A DNA stretch of 9,061 nucleotides, taken from contig JBCBXA010000109.1 in the NCBI GenBank assembly GCA_039816825.1, forward strand, positions 1 through 9,061. Direction: 5' to 3'. The position numbers were made by a program, and so were the translations under genes. Within the stretch, counting starts at the first letter, position 1. Each line of letters starts with the position of its first letter. The stretch comes from JBCBXA01 sp039816825 (GTDB lineage: Bacteria; Pseudomonadota; Alphaproteobacteria; Rhizobiales; Rhizobiaceae). This document shows positions 1 to 6,334 of this stretch, in pieces. The notes under the pieces are model-generated. The model worked only from the letters and a program-made list of their open reading frames with translations, did no database searches and was not told the DNA's origin.

Positions 1-921
1 CTGACAGATATCGAAAATAGCTGTGTGCAAGGCGTACGAGAACATAATTATTGGGAAGATACATATAATCGCAATAGCTATGGTCAGCAGCATGAGCATG
101 ATCAGCAGATAGTTGGACATGGCTGCTGCCGTGCCAAGTTCGCGGAACTCCTGCGCAGTGCGGAAGATGCGAAGCGAGAGGATCTCCGTCGAAAGGCCTG
201 GGCCGCCATTTGTGAGGACGAGCACCACTTCGAGCACTTTGAAGGCGTCGATCAGGCGCAGAAGAAGCGTGACGATCAGGACGGGCATCATGAGCGGCAG
301 CTTGATGTGCCAGATGGTCTGCCAGGCGGAGGCGCCATCAATACGAGCAGCCTCCATGGCTGACCGAGGCAGGGATTGGAGAGCTGCCAGAGCAAGAATG
401 AAGATGAACGGCGTCCACTGCCAGACGTCGGCCAAGATCACGGACGTCAGGGCCCAATTTCCCTGGGTGAGCCATGGAACCGGACCGAGGCCGAAATCTT
501 CCAGGATGCGGTTAAACGTGCCGATGGACGGGTGGTACATATAGCGCCACATCAGACCGACCACGATGGGCGCGATCATCATGGGCAGAATGAAGATGGT
601 CCGGAGAATGCTCATGCCGCGCAGATTGCGGTCGAGCAGCAGAGCCAAGCCTACACCGAGCACCATCTCGATCGAAACCACAGCGAACGCAAACTTCAGC
701 GTGACAAGCGTGCTTTCTAGAAAGGCTTCGTCGCCCAAGAGGTCTATGTAGTTGTCAAAGCCGATGAACTCAGCTTCGCCAATCCGCTGGCTTGGATTCC
801 AGCGCAGGAAGCTCGCATAGATCATGTACCCGATGGGGTAGAGGAGGGCGACGGCCAGAACTGCCAGGGCGGGTGCCAGGAACAGATAGGGCGTTAGCCT
901 GTTGGCGCGGGCGAGCTGCAT
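1..921 (-). CDS. ABC sugar transporter permease, MalF type (CUT1), 3' end outside window
   Basis: Inner-membrane permease of a carbohydrate importer of the MalFGK2 kind. Translating the minus strand from the ATG at 921 gives 307 codons with no stop before the window edge. Hydrophobic segments lie at about residues 12-35, 72-95, 106-126, 157-180, 208-226 and 268-295, fitting a six-helix MalF-like protein. The EAA loop that docks on the ATPase is clear: E190-A-A, G196 and the L208-P209 pair. The TNGGPG motif at about 237-242 is typical of sugar permeases. It is third in the minus-strand operon, 168 bp after the binding-protein gene. No strong Shine-Dalgarno precedes the ATG, but the short N-terminus before helix 1 fits this start. 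The protein has already reached usual family length when it leaves the window, and its last 20 or so residues stay hydrophobic, which is slightly unusual. A MalG-type partner is expected beyond the left edge. Confidence 0.94.
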   Translation of the reverse strand, partial: MQLARANRLTPYLFLAPALAVLAVALLYPIGYMIYASFLRWNPSQRIGEAEFIGFDNYIDLLGDEAFLESTLVTLKFAFAVVSIEMVLGVGLALLLDRNLRGMSILRTIFILPMMIAPIVVGLMWRYMYHPSIGTFNRILEDFGLGPVPWLTQGNWALTSVILADVWQWTPFIFILALAALQSLPRSAMEAARIDGASAWQTIWHIKLPLMMPVLIVTLLLRLIDAFKVLEVVLVLTNGGPGLSTEILSLRIFRTAQEFRELGTAAAMSNYLLIMLMLLTIAIAIICIFPIIMFSYALHTAIFDICQ

Positions 922-1089
922 GGCAGGTTCCACAAAGATTGATAAGTGCCGGAATTGGTCCGGTCAGATCAGCCAAACCCGTGAGGATTTGATCGAGACG
1001 GATGCGCCGCTGGCAGCGCACCCCAGTCTTGTGGGCAGAGCGGGTCGCCGCATCTGAGCGACCCGCCCCCGGGAGGAACCAGTGTCCCC
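922..1089 (-). other. Intercistronic gap between binding protein and permease genes
   Basis: This 168-bp stretch holds no credible gene. On the transcript of the ABC operon it carries two potential stem-loops: a strong 9-bp one at 1040-1066 and a weaker one at 1003-1020 with arms TGCGC/GCGCA around an 8-base loop. A gap of this size with hairpins directly behind the binding-protein gene is typical of operons that make far more binding protein than permease. Confidence 0.6.
1040..1066 (-). terminator. Perfect 9-bp stem-loop after binding-protein gene (mRNA stabiliser or attenuator)
   Basis: GCGGGTCGC at 1040-1048 and GCGACCCGC at 1058-1066 are exact reverse complements around a 9-base loop. 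In the direction of transcription the hairpin starts 24 bases after the stop codon of the solute-binding protein gene. No run of T follows it on the minus strand, so it is not a textbook intrinsic terminator. It more likely protects the upstream message from 3' exonucleases or partly attenuates transcription into the permease gene, as known for malE-malF type intergenic hairpins. The structure is seen in the sequence; the role is inferred. Confidence 0.6.
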
Positions 1090-2436
1090 TTAGTTCTGCC
1101 AGGTGTAGTAGCCGGCTTCTTCCATGGTCTCACGAGCCCGTTCGGCCACGCCGTTCAGAGCGTCTTCAACAGACACGCCTTCGGTCAGAACCTTGGACAT
1201 GGAGGTGCCGATGTCAGCGTTGATCTTGCCCCAGACAGGAATGATCGGACGCCAGTCGGGGTCGGCATACTTCAGAGCTTCACCGAATGCGGCCGCGTAG
1301 GAGTATTTGGCCTGCACTTCTGGATCGGCGTAGGTGGAAAAGCGCGATGGGTTACCACCGGCCATGGCCACGAGCTTGTCACCCTCTTTGGATGTCAGCC
1401 ACTGCATCAACAGGAAGGCTGCTTCCTTGTTGTTGGCGTTTTTCGGGATTGCGATGCCGAAGCCACCGGTTTGCGAACCACGGCGCACGCCTTCCGGATG
1501 CAGGGTCCACGCAACATTGCCAGCCACTTTGGACTTGCTCTCGTCTTCGAAGCCAGCCGCAAACGCGATGGAGTCGAGGAACATGGCGTATTCGCCCTGA
1601 GCGAAGGCGGCAGCGGCTTCAGATGGGCCGAAGTTCTGGGAGCCCGGACGACCACAATCGATGATTTGCTTCAGAGCTTCACCGGCTTTGATGCCAGCTT
1701 CGTTGTTGATGATCGGGTTCCAGTTGGCGTCAAAAACGCGCCCGCCCAGTGGAGCCAGATGCAGCAGGAATGCGTGCGATGCCTGGTGACCGGAAGCTGC
1801 ACGGGAGGCAAGACCACCCATTTCAGGCTCGAGCTCAGGGATCTTACAGGCCACGTCCAGCAGCTCGTCATAGGTTTCAGGAACCTTCAGACCGTGCTTC
1901 TCGAAGATATCCTTGCGATAGCCGAGCACAGAGGTTTCGGAACCATATGGAAGACCGAAGAGTGAACCGGTTGGGCCTGGCAGGTAGCCTTTAAAGCCCC
2001 CGGCGACACCGATGTTTTGGACGTAGCCGTCGATCAGGTCTTCAGCGTCGTAGCCAGGCATGGCCAGCTTCGGATCCATGAAGAAACGAGCCAGATTCTC
2101 GAGCTGATCCGCGAACACGTAGTCGGCTTTGGAGAAAACGACATAGGCGATCATGTCGTAGTCGCCTTCGTTCTTGGTGAGCTCAAGCGTCTGGCGCTCG
2201 CGCATTTTCAGATACTGGAGCTGATCGACTTCTACGTTGATGCCGGTCTGCTTGGTGAACTCGGGCAGAACCTTCATCATCGCATTGTAGTGCGGGTGCG
2301 AAGGCACGTTGATCACGAGTGTCGTACCCTCATAGGGCGCATAGGGGTTGCCGGCGTGGCCAGCTGTCTGCGCCGATGTGACGGCAGCGGCCAGAGCCGT
2401 TGCAGCCATTGCGGCGGTCTTGATGAATTTCAGCAT
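1090..2436 (-). CDS. Extracellular sugar-binding protein (family 1) of ABC importer
   Basis: Periplasmic solute-binding protein, 448 residues, the specificity component of the CUT1 importer. The N-terminus is a Sec signal peptide: Lys3 and Lys6, a hydrophobic alanine-rich stretch at about 7-20, and likely cleavage after A22 (TSA) or A28 (GHA). There is no lipobox cysteine, so it should be soluble in the periplasm. The mature part has the layout of family 1 sugar-binding proteins, including a conserved GLPYGSET stretch at 161-168, GGFGIAIPKNA in the C-terminal half, and a LLMQWLTS helix typical of maltose/trehalose/polyol binders. C197 and C261 could form a disulfide. The start is fixed by a strong GGGAGGA Shine-Dalgarno at 2441-2447, four bases before the ATG. 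It is 38 bp downstream of the ATPase gene, so co-transcribed. The ligand cannot be told from sequence; the gene context suggests a sugar, sugar alcohol or sugar derivative. Confidence 0.95.
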   Translation of the reverse strand: MLKFIKTAAMAATALAAAVTSAQTAGHAGNPYAPYEGTTLVINVPSHPHYNAMMKVLPEFTKQTGINVEVDQLQYLKMRERQTLELTKNEGDYDMIAYVVFSKADYVFADQLENLARFFMDPKLAMPGYDAEDLIDGYVQNIGVAGGFKGYLPGPTGSLFGLPYGSETSVLGYRKDIFEKHGLKVPETYDELLDVACKIPELEPEMGGLASRAASGHQASHAFLLHLAPLGGRVFDANWNPIINNEAGIKAGEALKQIIDCGRPGSQNFGPSEAAAAFAQGEYAMFLDSIAFAAGFEDESKSKVAGNVAWTLHPEGVRRGSQTGGFGIAIPKNANNKEAAFLLMQWLTSKEGDKLVAMAGGNPSRFSTYADPEVQAKYSYAAAFGEALKYADPDWRPIIPVWGKINADIGTSMSKVLTEGVSVEDALNGVAERARETMEEAGYYTWQN

Positions 2437-2474
2437 ATGTTCCTCCCTGGAAAGATGAGCTGAGTCGCGATGGG

Positions 2475-3560
2475 CTAAAGGCGGAGCCCGGTTTGCGGAT
2501 CGAAGACCATGACTTCCGCCGGGGGCACGGTGAAAGGCAGTTTCGTTCCGCTTCGAACCGGCGTCGCACTGTCGTGCTCGACCAGCATTTCTTCTTCGCC
2601 CACGTGGGTGACGAGAATTGAGTTGGCTCCGAGATATTCGGAAACAACGACGGTTGCGTCGATCCGCGAGGCCGCGTCGGCCGCTGCGGGCTGGAAGCTG
2701 GTTGGGCGTATGCCCAGGGTGACTTTCGACCCTTCGCCGGGCGCGTCCGTGCCCAGCGCCTCTGGCGTGAGCAAAACTTCGAAATCGGTTCCCCGGGCCA
2801 CGGGTGCCGTGCCGTTGCCTCCAAGTGTTGCGTCGATGAAGTTCATCGACGGGCTTCCGATAAAGCCGGCAACGAACTTGTTTCGAGGTGTCTGGAAGAG
2901 CTCCTGTGGTGAACCTGCCTGCTGGATTTCGCCGTCGAGCATCACCACGATCTTGTCGCCAAGGGTCATGGCCTCGATCTGGTCGTGGGTCACATAGATC
3001 ATGTTCTTGTCAAGTTGGTCGCGCATTTCGGCTAGTTCTGTGCGCATTTTTGCACGAAGCTTCGCGTCCAAGTTGGAAAGCGGTTCGTCGAACAGAAATG
3101 TGCCGGTGTCGCGCACGAGGGCACGACCCATGGCAACACGCTGGCGCTGGCCACCCGACAGTTCCGCCGGCTTGCGATGCAGCAAGTGATTGATGTTGAG
3201 CATCTTGGACACGCGATCGACTTTCTCGTCGATTTCCGCCTGCGGGCGCCGGTCTAGACGCAGGGCAAAGCTCATGTTCTTAGCGATGTTCATGTGCGGG
3301 TAGAGCGCATAGTCCTGAAAGACCATCGCAAGGCCGCGCTCTTTGGGCTCCAGATGAGTGACGTCCTTATCGCCAATCCAGATCTTTCCATCTGTTACGG
3401 CCTCAAGTCCGGCAATCATCCGCAAAGTGGTCGACTTACCGCAACCGGACGGGCCCACGAAGACGGTGAACTCGCCGTCTTCCATGGTCAGATCAATCCC
3501 TTTGATGACGTCAGTCGAACCAAAGGATTTCTTTAAGCTCTCGAGCCGAATGACCGGCAT
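2475..3560 (-). CDS. ABC transporter ATPase, MalK/UgpC type
   Basis: Cytoplasmic ATPase that powers the CUT1 importer, 361 residues, the normal size for MalK/UgpC proteins. All nucleotide-binding motifs are intact: Walker A GPSGCGKST at 36-44, Q-loop Q82, signature LSGGQ at 134-138, Walker B FLFDEP at 155-160 followed by the D-loop SNLD, and the switch histidine H192. A C-terminal regulatory (TOBE/OB-type) domain follows from about residue 235. The frame stays open upstream to 3638, but the start at 3560 is preferred: a GGGAGGA Shine-Dalgarno lies five bases ahead, the protein then begins MPVIRLESLKKSFGS as family members do, and the upstream stretch contains the operator. It is first in the operon, ahead of the binding protein, which is unusual since the binding-protein gene commonly leads. 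One ATPase forms the homodimer serving both permeases. Confidence 0.97.
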   Translation of the reverse strand: MPVIRLESLKKSFGSTDVIKGIDLTMEDGEFTVFVGPSGCGKSTTLRMIAGLEAVTDGKIWIGDKDVTHLEPKERGLAMVFQDYALYPHMNIAKNMSFALRLDRRPQAEIDEKVDRVSKMLNINHLLHRKPAELSGGQRQRVAMGRALVRDTGTFLFDEPLSNLDAKLRAKMRTELAEMRDQLDKNMIYVTHDQIEAMTLGDKIVVMLDGEIQQAGSPQELFQTPRNKFVAGFIGSPSMNFIDATLGGNGTAPVARGTDFEVLLTPEALGTDAPGEGSKVTLGIRPTSFQPAAADAASRIDATVVVSEYLGANSILVTHVGEEEMLVEHDSATPVRSGTKLPFTVPPAEVMVFDPQTGLRL

Positions 3561-3592
3561 GCGTGTCCTCCCACAGACATGCGGCACGCATG
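3558..3592 (-). promoter_or_regulatory. Leader stem-loop enclosing the ATPase ribosome binding site
   Basis: CATGCGTG at 3558-3565 and CACGCATG at 3585-3592 are exact reverse complements 19 bases apart. In the ABC-operon mRNA the 3' arm contains the AUG of the ATPase gene, and the loop contains its GGGAGGA ribosome binding site. Such a stem could limit initiation at the first gene of the operon. The dyad is seen; any regulatory effect is inferred. Confidence 0.4.
3566..3572 (-). promoter_or_regulatory. Ribosome binding site deciding the ATPase start
   Basis: GGGAGGA on the minus strand, five bases before the ATG at 3560. The same GGGAGGA element precedes the binding-protein gene (2441-2447) and the MBL hydrolase gene (4504-4510). 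This favours the 3560 start over the upstream ATG at 3638. Confidence 0.8.
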
Positions 3593-3601
3593 GGCGTGCT
3601 G

Positions 3602-3630
3602 TTAACGACAGGTTTGCGGGTTTGTATACA
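3602..3630 (+). promoter_or_regulatory. Candidate promoter of the GntR gene, overlapped by the operator
   Basis: TTAACG at 3602-3607 and TATACA at 3625-3630 are 17 bases apart, the ideal spacing for a housekeeping sigma factor, with four of six matches to each consensus box. The -10 box lies inside the palindrome at 3621-3632, so a protein bound there would block RNA polymerase. A second, weaker possibility for the same gene is TTGCGA at 3655-3660 with TATGTC at 3678-3683. Both are by eye only. I saw no convincing promoter for the opposite direction, although the palindrome also offers TATACA on the minus strand. Confidence 0.3.
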
Positions 3631-3632
3631 AA
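3621..3632. promoter_or_regulatory. Operator palindrome TTTGTATACAAA in the divergent promoter region
   Basis: A perfect 12-bp palindrome sits 61 bp upstream of the ATPase ATG and 105 bp upstream of the GntR ATG. Its core TTGTATACAA recurs exactly at 4421-4430, ahead of the catabolic operon. The TTGT-AT-ACAA layout fits operators of GntR/FCD-family regulators, which favour a T-N-G-T half-site facing its mirror; the ExuR/UxuR sites of E. coli have a similar TTGGTATACCAA core. It is most likely bound by the adjacent regulator, giving autoregulation and control of the importer. Confidence 0.75.
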
Positions 3633-3736
3633 AAGCAACCCCGCTGTGCAGAATTTGCGAAATCCGCCATTTTTGCGTATGTCTATCGCTCTGCGAGCAT
3701 CTCGCGAGGGATGTAGCGTTCAACTGAAGGTGGTCC

Positions 3737-4402
3737 ATGGCACCCTTGAAATCAGACAGCGCAAAACGCCGCACCACGGCTGATCGCATTACCGATGCGC
3801 TGATTGCCGATATTTCAGCAGGCTTGCTGGAACCGGGGGAAAGGCTGGATGAGGTCTCGCTTGCGCAGCGGTTCGGCGCGTCGAGAACGCCAGTGCGTGA
3901 AGCGCTGGGACGTCTCGTCGCTCGCCGTGTGCTTGTTCAGGGCGTGGGAAATGGCGATGGCCGGAGCGTCCGCGTCGCGTCCTACTCCAAAGCTGAACTC
4001 AGCCAAATGTTTGAAGCAATGGAAGAAATGGAAGCTGTTTGCGCCAAGCTGGCGGCGCAGAGACTCAATCTTCTGACGGAAAGCGCGATCCTGCAAGCCA
4101 TGGATGACATGGAAAAAGCCGCCGAAGACGGTGATCGTCATCGCTTCCTGAGCTGCAATGAGGTGTTCCACGCCCGCATATATGAGGCCACTCAAAACCA
4201 GTATGTTGCGGAGATGGCAGCGACGTTTCGATATAGAACCGGCCCGTTCCGGGCGCGCCGTTACAAAACTCGGGCCGATATGCTGCAGTCCATTGAGCCG
4301 CATCGTCAGTTGGTCGAGATTATCTTGGGCAGAACCCCGGCTGAGGAGGGTACGGTTATCCGCCGTCAGCTGGCCCGCGACATGCTGGTCAGTGTGTGCT
4401 GA
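3737..4402 (+). CDS. GntR-family transcriptional regulator, FCD (FadR) subfamily
   Basis: DNA-binding regulator of 221 residues, a normal size for the subfamily. Residues 13-80 form the winged helix-turn-helix, with the family hallmark ASRTPVREALGRL at about 48-60. Residues 88-220 form the all-helical FCD ligand-binding domain, including FHARIYEATQN at 144-154. FCD proteins often bind a metal through Asp-x3-His and two later histidines. Here H145 and H189 are kept, but the Asp position is N141 and the last His position is Q211, so metal binding may be lost or altered. The start is supported by GAAGGTGG a few bases before the ATG; an upstream in-frame start is not needed. It lies between the divergent importer operon and the enzyme operon, each with a TTGTATACAA palindrome in its control region, so it is the probable local repressor. 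The inducer is unknown and is likely the imported sugar or a phosphorylated intermediate. Confidence 0.95.
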   Translation: MAPLKSDSAKRRTTADRITDALIADISAGLLEPGERLDEVSLAQRFGASRTPVREALGRLVARRVLVQGVGNGDGRSVRVASYSKAELSQMFEAMEEMEAVCAKLAAQRLNLLTESAILQAMDDMEKAAEDGDRHRFLSCNEVFHARIYEATQNQYVAEMAATFRYRTGPFRARRYKTRADMLQSIEPHRQLVEIILGRTPAEEGTVIRRQLARDMLVSVC

Positions 4403-4419
4403 GTTCTTTTTCGGCGCTA

Positions 4420-4431
4420 ATTGTATACAAT
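4420..4431. promoter_or_regulatory. Operator palindrome ATTGTATACAAT ahead of the catabolic operon
   Basis: A perfect 12-bp palindrome 88 bp before the start of the first enzyme gene. It shares the exact 10-bp core TTGTATACAA with the site at 3622-3631. The internal TATACA at 4424-4429 could serve as a -10 box, so binding would occlude the promoter; I found no good -35 box at the right distance. The shared core ties the enzyme operon to the same regulator as the importer. Confidence 0.75.
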
Positions 4432-4503
4432 CCTCTTGAATGACGGCCTGAACTGCGACAGGTTGTGCCCGACAGCGGGGGACCGAGTCCGCCGATAGAG
4501 AGT

Positions 4504-4510
4504 GGGAGGA
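4504..4510 (+). promoter_or_regulatory. Ribosome binding site deciding the MBL hydrolase start
   Basis: GGGAGGA eight bases before the ATG at 4519. It supports that start over an in-frame GTG at 4465, which would add 18 residues of proline/serine-rich sequence with no family character. Confidence 0.8.
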
Positions 4511-4518
4511 GCAGCGCG

Positions 4519-5460
4519 ATGGGCGTGGCAGAGACACAGATTTACCCGATCAACACTGGTTGGCTTCAGGCCGACCTTGGCACCTACACATTTTGGAAAG
4601 GGCCGGCGGGAGAGAAGTTCTGGAACCCCTGTTATTGCTACTATGTCGACACTGGGGACATGAAAATCCTGGTCGACACCGGTCTGTGTGATGAGGAGCG
4701 GGCGACGAAGTACCATCACAACTGCCAGAAGCGCGGCTGCACTGAGGTGCACCTTCATCTGAAGGAGAAGCTGGGCGTGGATCCCGACGAGATCGACGCA
4801 ATCGTTTTCACCCATCTGCACTGGGACCACGTGCAGAACATGAAAGAGTTCAAGAACGCCCGCTACATCGCGCCCAAGGCCGAAATCGAGATGGCCTACA
4901 ATCCACTCCCGCTCTACTACAACACGTATGAGTGTGGCATCCTCGGCATTGAGCCCGCCTATGCTGGCTGCGTGTTCGAAGCGGTGGAGGATGAGTGCGA
5001 AGTTCTGCCTGGCATCACCATGTTCCACACGCCCGGCCATTCCGTGGGTCATATGGCGGTCACCGTGGCAACGTCTGCCGGTAACATCGTCATTTGCGGG
5101 GACGCTATCTTCCAGGCCCGCAACATGGAGCCTAACCCAAAGGAGCGCTGGCGCTATTGGGTGCCAGCGCGCTTTGTGAACTCCGTTGAAGGCTGGAAGT
5201 CTGTCGAGGAAATCGACAAACGAGCCGACTATATTCTGCCGTGCCATGACGCTGCATGCGGCGATCATGAGTATTATCCGTTTGAGGGCATGGAGTTGCG
5301 CAAGCGGCGACAACATATCCCCGGCTTCAAATTCTACTTTGGCGACATGCCCCCAGGCACCGCCAACAAAGTGGCAGAGCCCATGAAGGAAGAGGATGTC
5401 CAGGCCTATCTGGACGGTCTCATGGTGCCATCGCCCGAAGCCTACAAAGACTGGAAGTAG
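4519..5460 (+). CDS. MBL-fold metallo-hydrolase, AHL-lactonase-like family
   Basis: Cytoplasmic dinuclear-metal hydrolase of 313 residues with no signal peptide. All metal ligands of the metallo-beta-lactamase fold are present: H99-L-H101-W-D103-H104, H174 in TPGHSVGH, D195 in ICGDA, and H243 in PCHD. The spacing and the TPGH...GD...H pattern resemble N-acyl homoserine lactonases such as AiiA. However, the tyrosine that aids catalysis in AiiA (three residues after the bridging Asp) is Phe198 here, so quorum-signal hydrolysis is doubtful. Nine cysteines (C38, C40, C57, C69, C74, C139, C151, C160, C193) and one each at 242 and 247 make it unusually cysteine-rich. It is the first gene of an operon with sugar-catabolism enzymes and lies behind an operator, so a role on a sugar-derived lactone, ester or thioester is more likely. 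The real substrate cannot be read from the sequence. Confidence 0.9.
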   Translation: MGVAETQIYPINTGWLQADLGTYTFWKGPAGEKFWNPCYCYYVDTGDMKILVDTGLCDEERATKYHHNCQKRGCTEVHLHLKEKLGVDPDEIDAIVFTHLHWDHVQNMKEFKNARYIAPKAEIEMAYNPLPLYYNTYECGILGIEPAYAGCVFEAVEDECEVLPGITMFHTPGHSVGHMAVTVATSAGNIVICGDAIFQARNMEPNPKERWRYWVPARFVNSVEGWKSVEEIDKRADYILPCHDAACGDHEYYPFEGMELRKRRQHIPGFKFYFGDMPPGTANKVAEPMKEEDVQAYLDGLMVPSPEAYKDWK

Positions 5461-5469
5461 GCGGCTTCG

Positions 5470-6327
5470 ATGACGCAAATGATCGACCGGTTGGCCGATA
5501 TTGCTGACCGGTTTGATGCCATCGTATTTGATCAGTGGGGCGTGTTGCACGATGGCACGACGCCTTATTCTGGTGTTCCGGACGCGGTTGCAGCGCTCGC
5601 TGACAGCGGCAAAGCTCTGGCTGTTCTTTCCAATTCCGGAAAGCGCGCCGCTCCCAATGCCGAACGCATAGCTGCCAAGGGATATCCGACGAGCTTCTTT
5701 CGCGTGATCATGACATCCGGAGAGGCTCTCTGGCTCGATTTGCTCGAAGATGGCGGCTCTTTGAAGCTGTTCCCAATCACTCGAGATGACGGGGACGCCA
5801 CTGCCTGGGCTGCCGGACTCGATTGTGTCGAGCTCGTAACCAGTTTTGAGGGCGCTGACGCTCTGCTTCTCATGGGCCTGCCGGACGCGGGGGCAAGCGA
5901 TGAAGTTGAGCAGGCGCTCGCTCATGCTTTGTCCGAAGACATGCCGGTCTACTGCTCCAACCCTGACCGCGCTTCGCCGAGGGCCGGTGGCGCAACCGTT
6001 GTTTCGCCGGGTGAGTTTGCTCATAGGCACAAAGACGCCGGTGGTGCGGTCCATTTCTACGGCAAGCCGCACCTGCCCATTTTCGAGCGTCTTCAGGCCG
6101 AACTCGGATTGCCGGCCGACCGCATTCTGATGGTTGGCGACTCGCTAGAGCATGACATAGCTGGCGCTAAGACAGCCGGATGGGCGAGCCTGTTCGTAGA
6201 GGGTGGTTTGTACGCGCGGCACTTTGGCAGCCACGACCAGACCTCAGACCGTGCTGCCGACCTGCAAGAGCTCTGCCGCTTGCAGCAGCGAGCCGCCCCA
6301 GATTTTTCCATTCCAATCGTGAATTGA
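5470..6327 (+). CDS. HAD-superfamily class IIA hydrolase (TIGR01459-like), probable phosphatase
   Basis: Soluble protein of 285 residues with the HAD core motifs in order: motif I DQWGVLHDG from nucleophile D21, motif II LSNS at 53-56, motif III K199 in GKP, and motif IV GDSLEHD at 223-229. The large cap between motifs II and III fits class IIA, the NagD/pyridoxal-phosphatase type. The second motif-I Asp, the usual general acid-base, is Trp23. I recall this D-x-W-G pattern as normal for the TIGR01459 group, so it need not mean inactivity, but the activity of that group is poorly defined. The gene starts 9 bp after the MBL gene, with AGGCGG overlapping the upstream stop codon as a ribosome binding site. 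In this operon it might dephosphorylate a sugar phosphate or a by-product of the aldolase step; that is inference. Confidence 0.9.
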   Translation: MTQMIDRLADIADRFDAIVFDQWGVLHDGTTPYSGVPDAVAALADSGKALAVLSNSGKRAAPNAERIAAKGYPTSFFRVIMTSGEALWLDLLEDGGSLKLFPITRDDGDATAWAAGLDCVELVTSFEGADALLLMGLPDAGASDEVEQALAHALSEDMPVYCSNPDRASPRAGGATVVSPGEFAHRHKDAGGAVHFYGKPHLPIFERLQAELGLPADRILMVGDSLEHDIAGAKTAGWASLFVEGGLYARHFGSHDQTSDRAADLQELCRLQQRAAPDFSIPIVN

Positions 6328-6334
6328 GGACGCC

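Larger units (their letters stand above)
4403..4518 (+). other. Gap and 5' leader of the catabolic operon
   Basis: This 116-bp stretch contains the second operator palindrome at 4420-4431, a leader of roughly 80 bases and the ribosome binding site at 4504-4510. A weak imperfect hairpin (GGAC/GTCC core near 4481-4491) can be drawn in the leader. I see no terminator behind the regulator gene, so some read-through from it into the enzymes is possible. Confidence 0.5.

Noticed and set aside
1471..1965. A 164-codon plus-strand frame inside the binding-protein gene
   Set aside because: It is antisense to a well-supported binding protein and has no family-like sequence or ribosome binding site that I can see.
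3561..3638. N-terminal extension of the ATPase to an ATG at 3638
   Set aside because: The added 26 residues have no ABC character, the stretch contains the operator palindrome, and a strong ribosome binding site fits the start at 3560.
3647..3666. Imperfect dyad around ATTTGCGAAAT in the divergent region as a second operator
   Set aside because: Only the inner 4-bp arms match well, it is not repeated in the other control region, and AT-rich promoter DNA gives such matches easily.
4465..4518. GTG start giving 18 more residues on the MBL hydrolase
   Set aside because: The ATG at 4519 has GGGAGGA at proper distance and the extra residues look like untranslated leader.
3815..4537. A 240-codon minus-strand frame opposite the GntR gene
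   Set aside because: The plus strand encodes a clear winged-helix plus FCD protein. The minus frame has no domain and would run through the operator at 4420.
4417..6072. A 551-codon open frame on the minus strand opposite the MBL and HAD genes
   Set aside because: It lies fully antisense to two genes with complete catalytic motifs, crosses their intergenic gap, and shows no recognisable domain. Long antisense frames are expected in GC-rich coding DNA.
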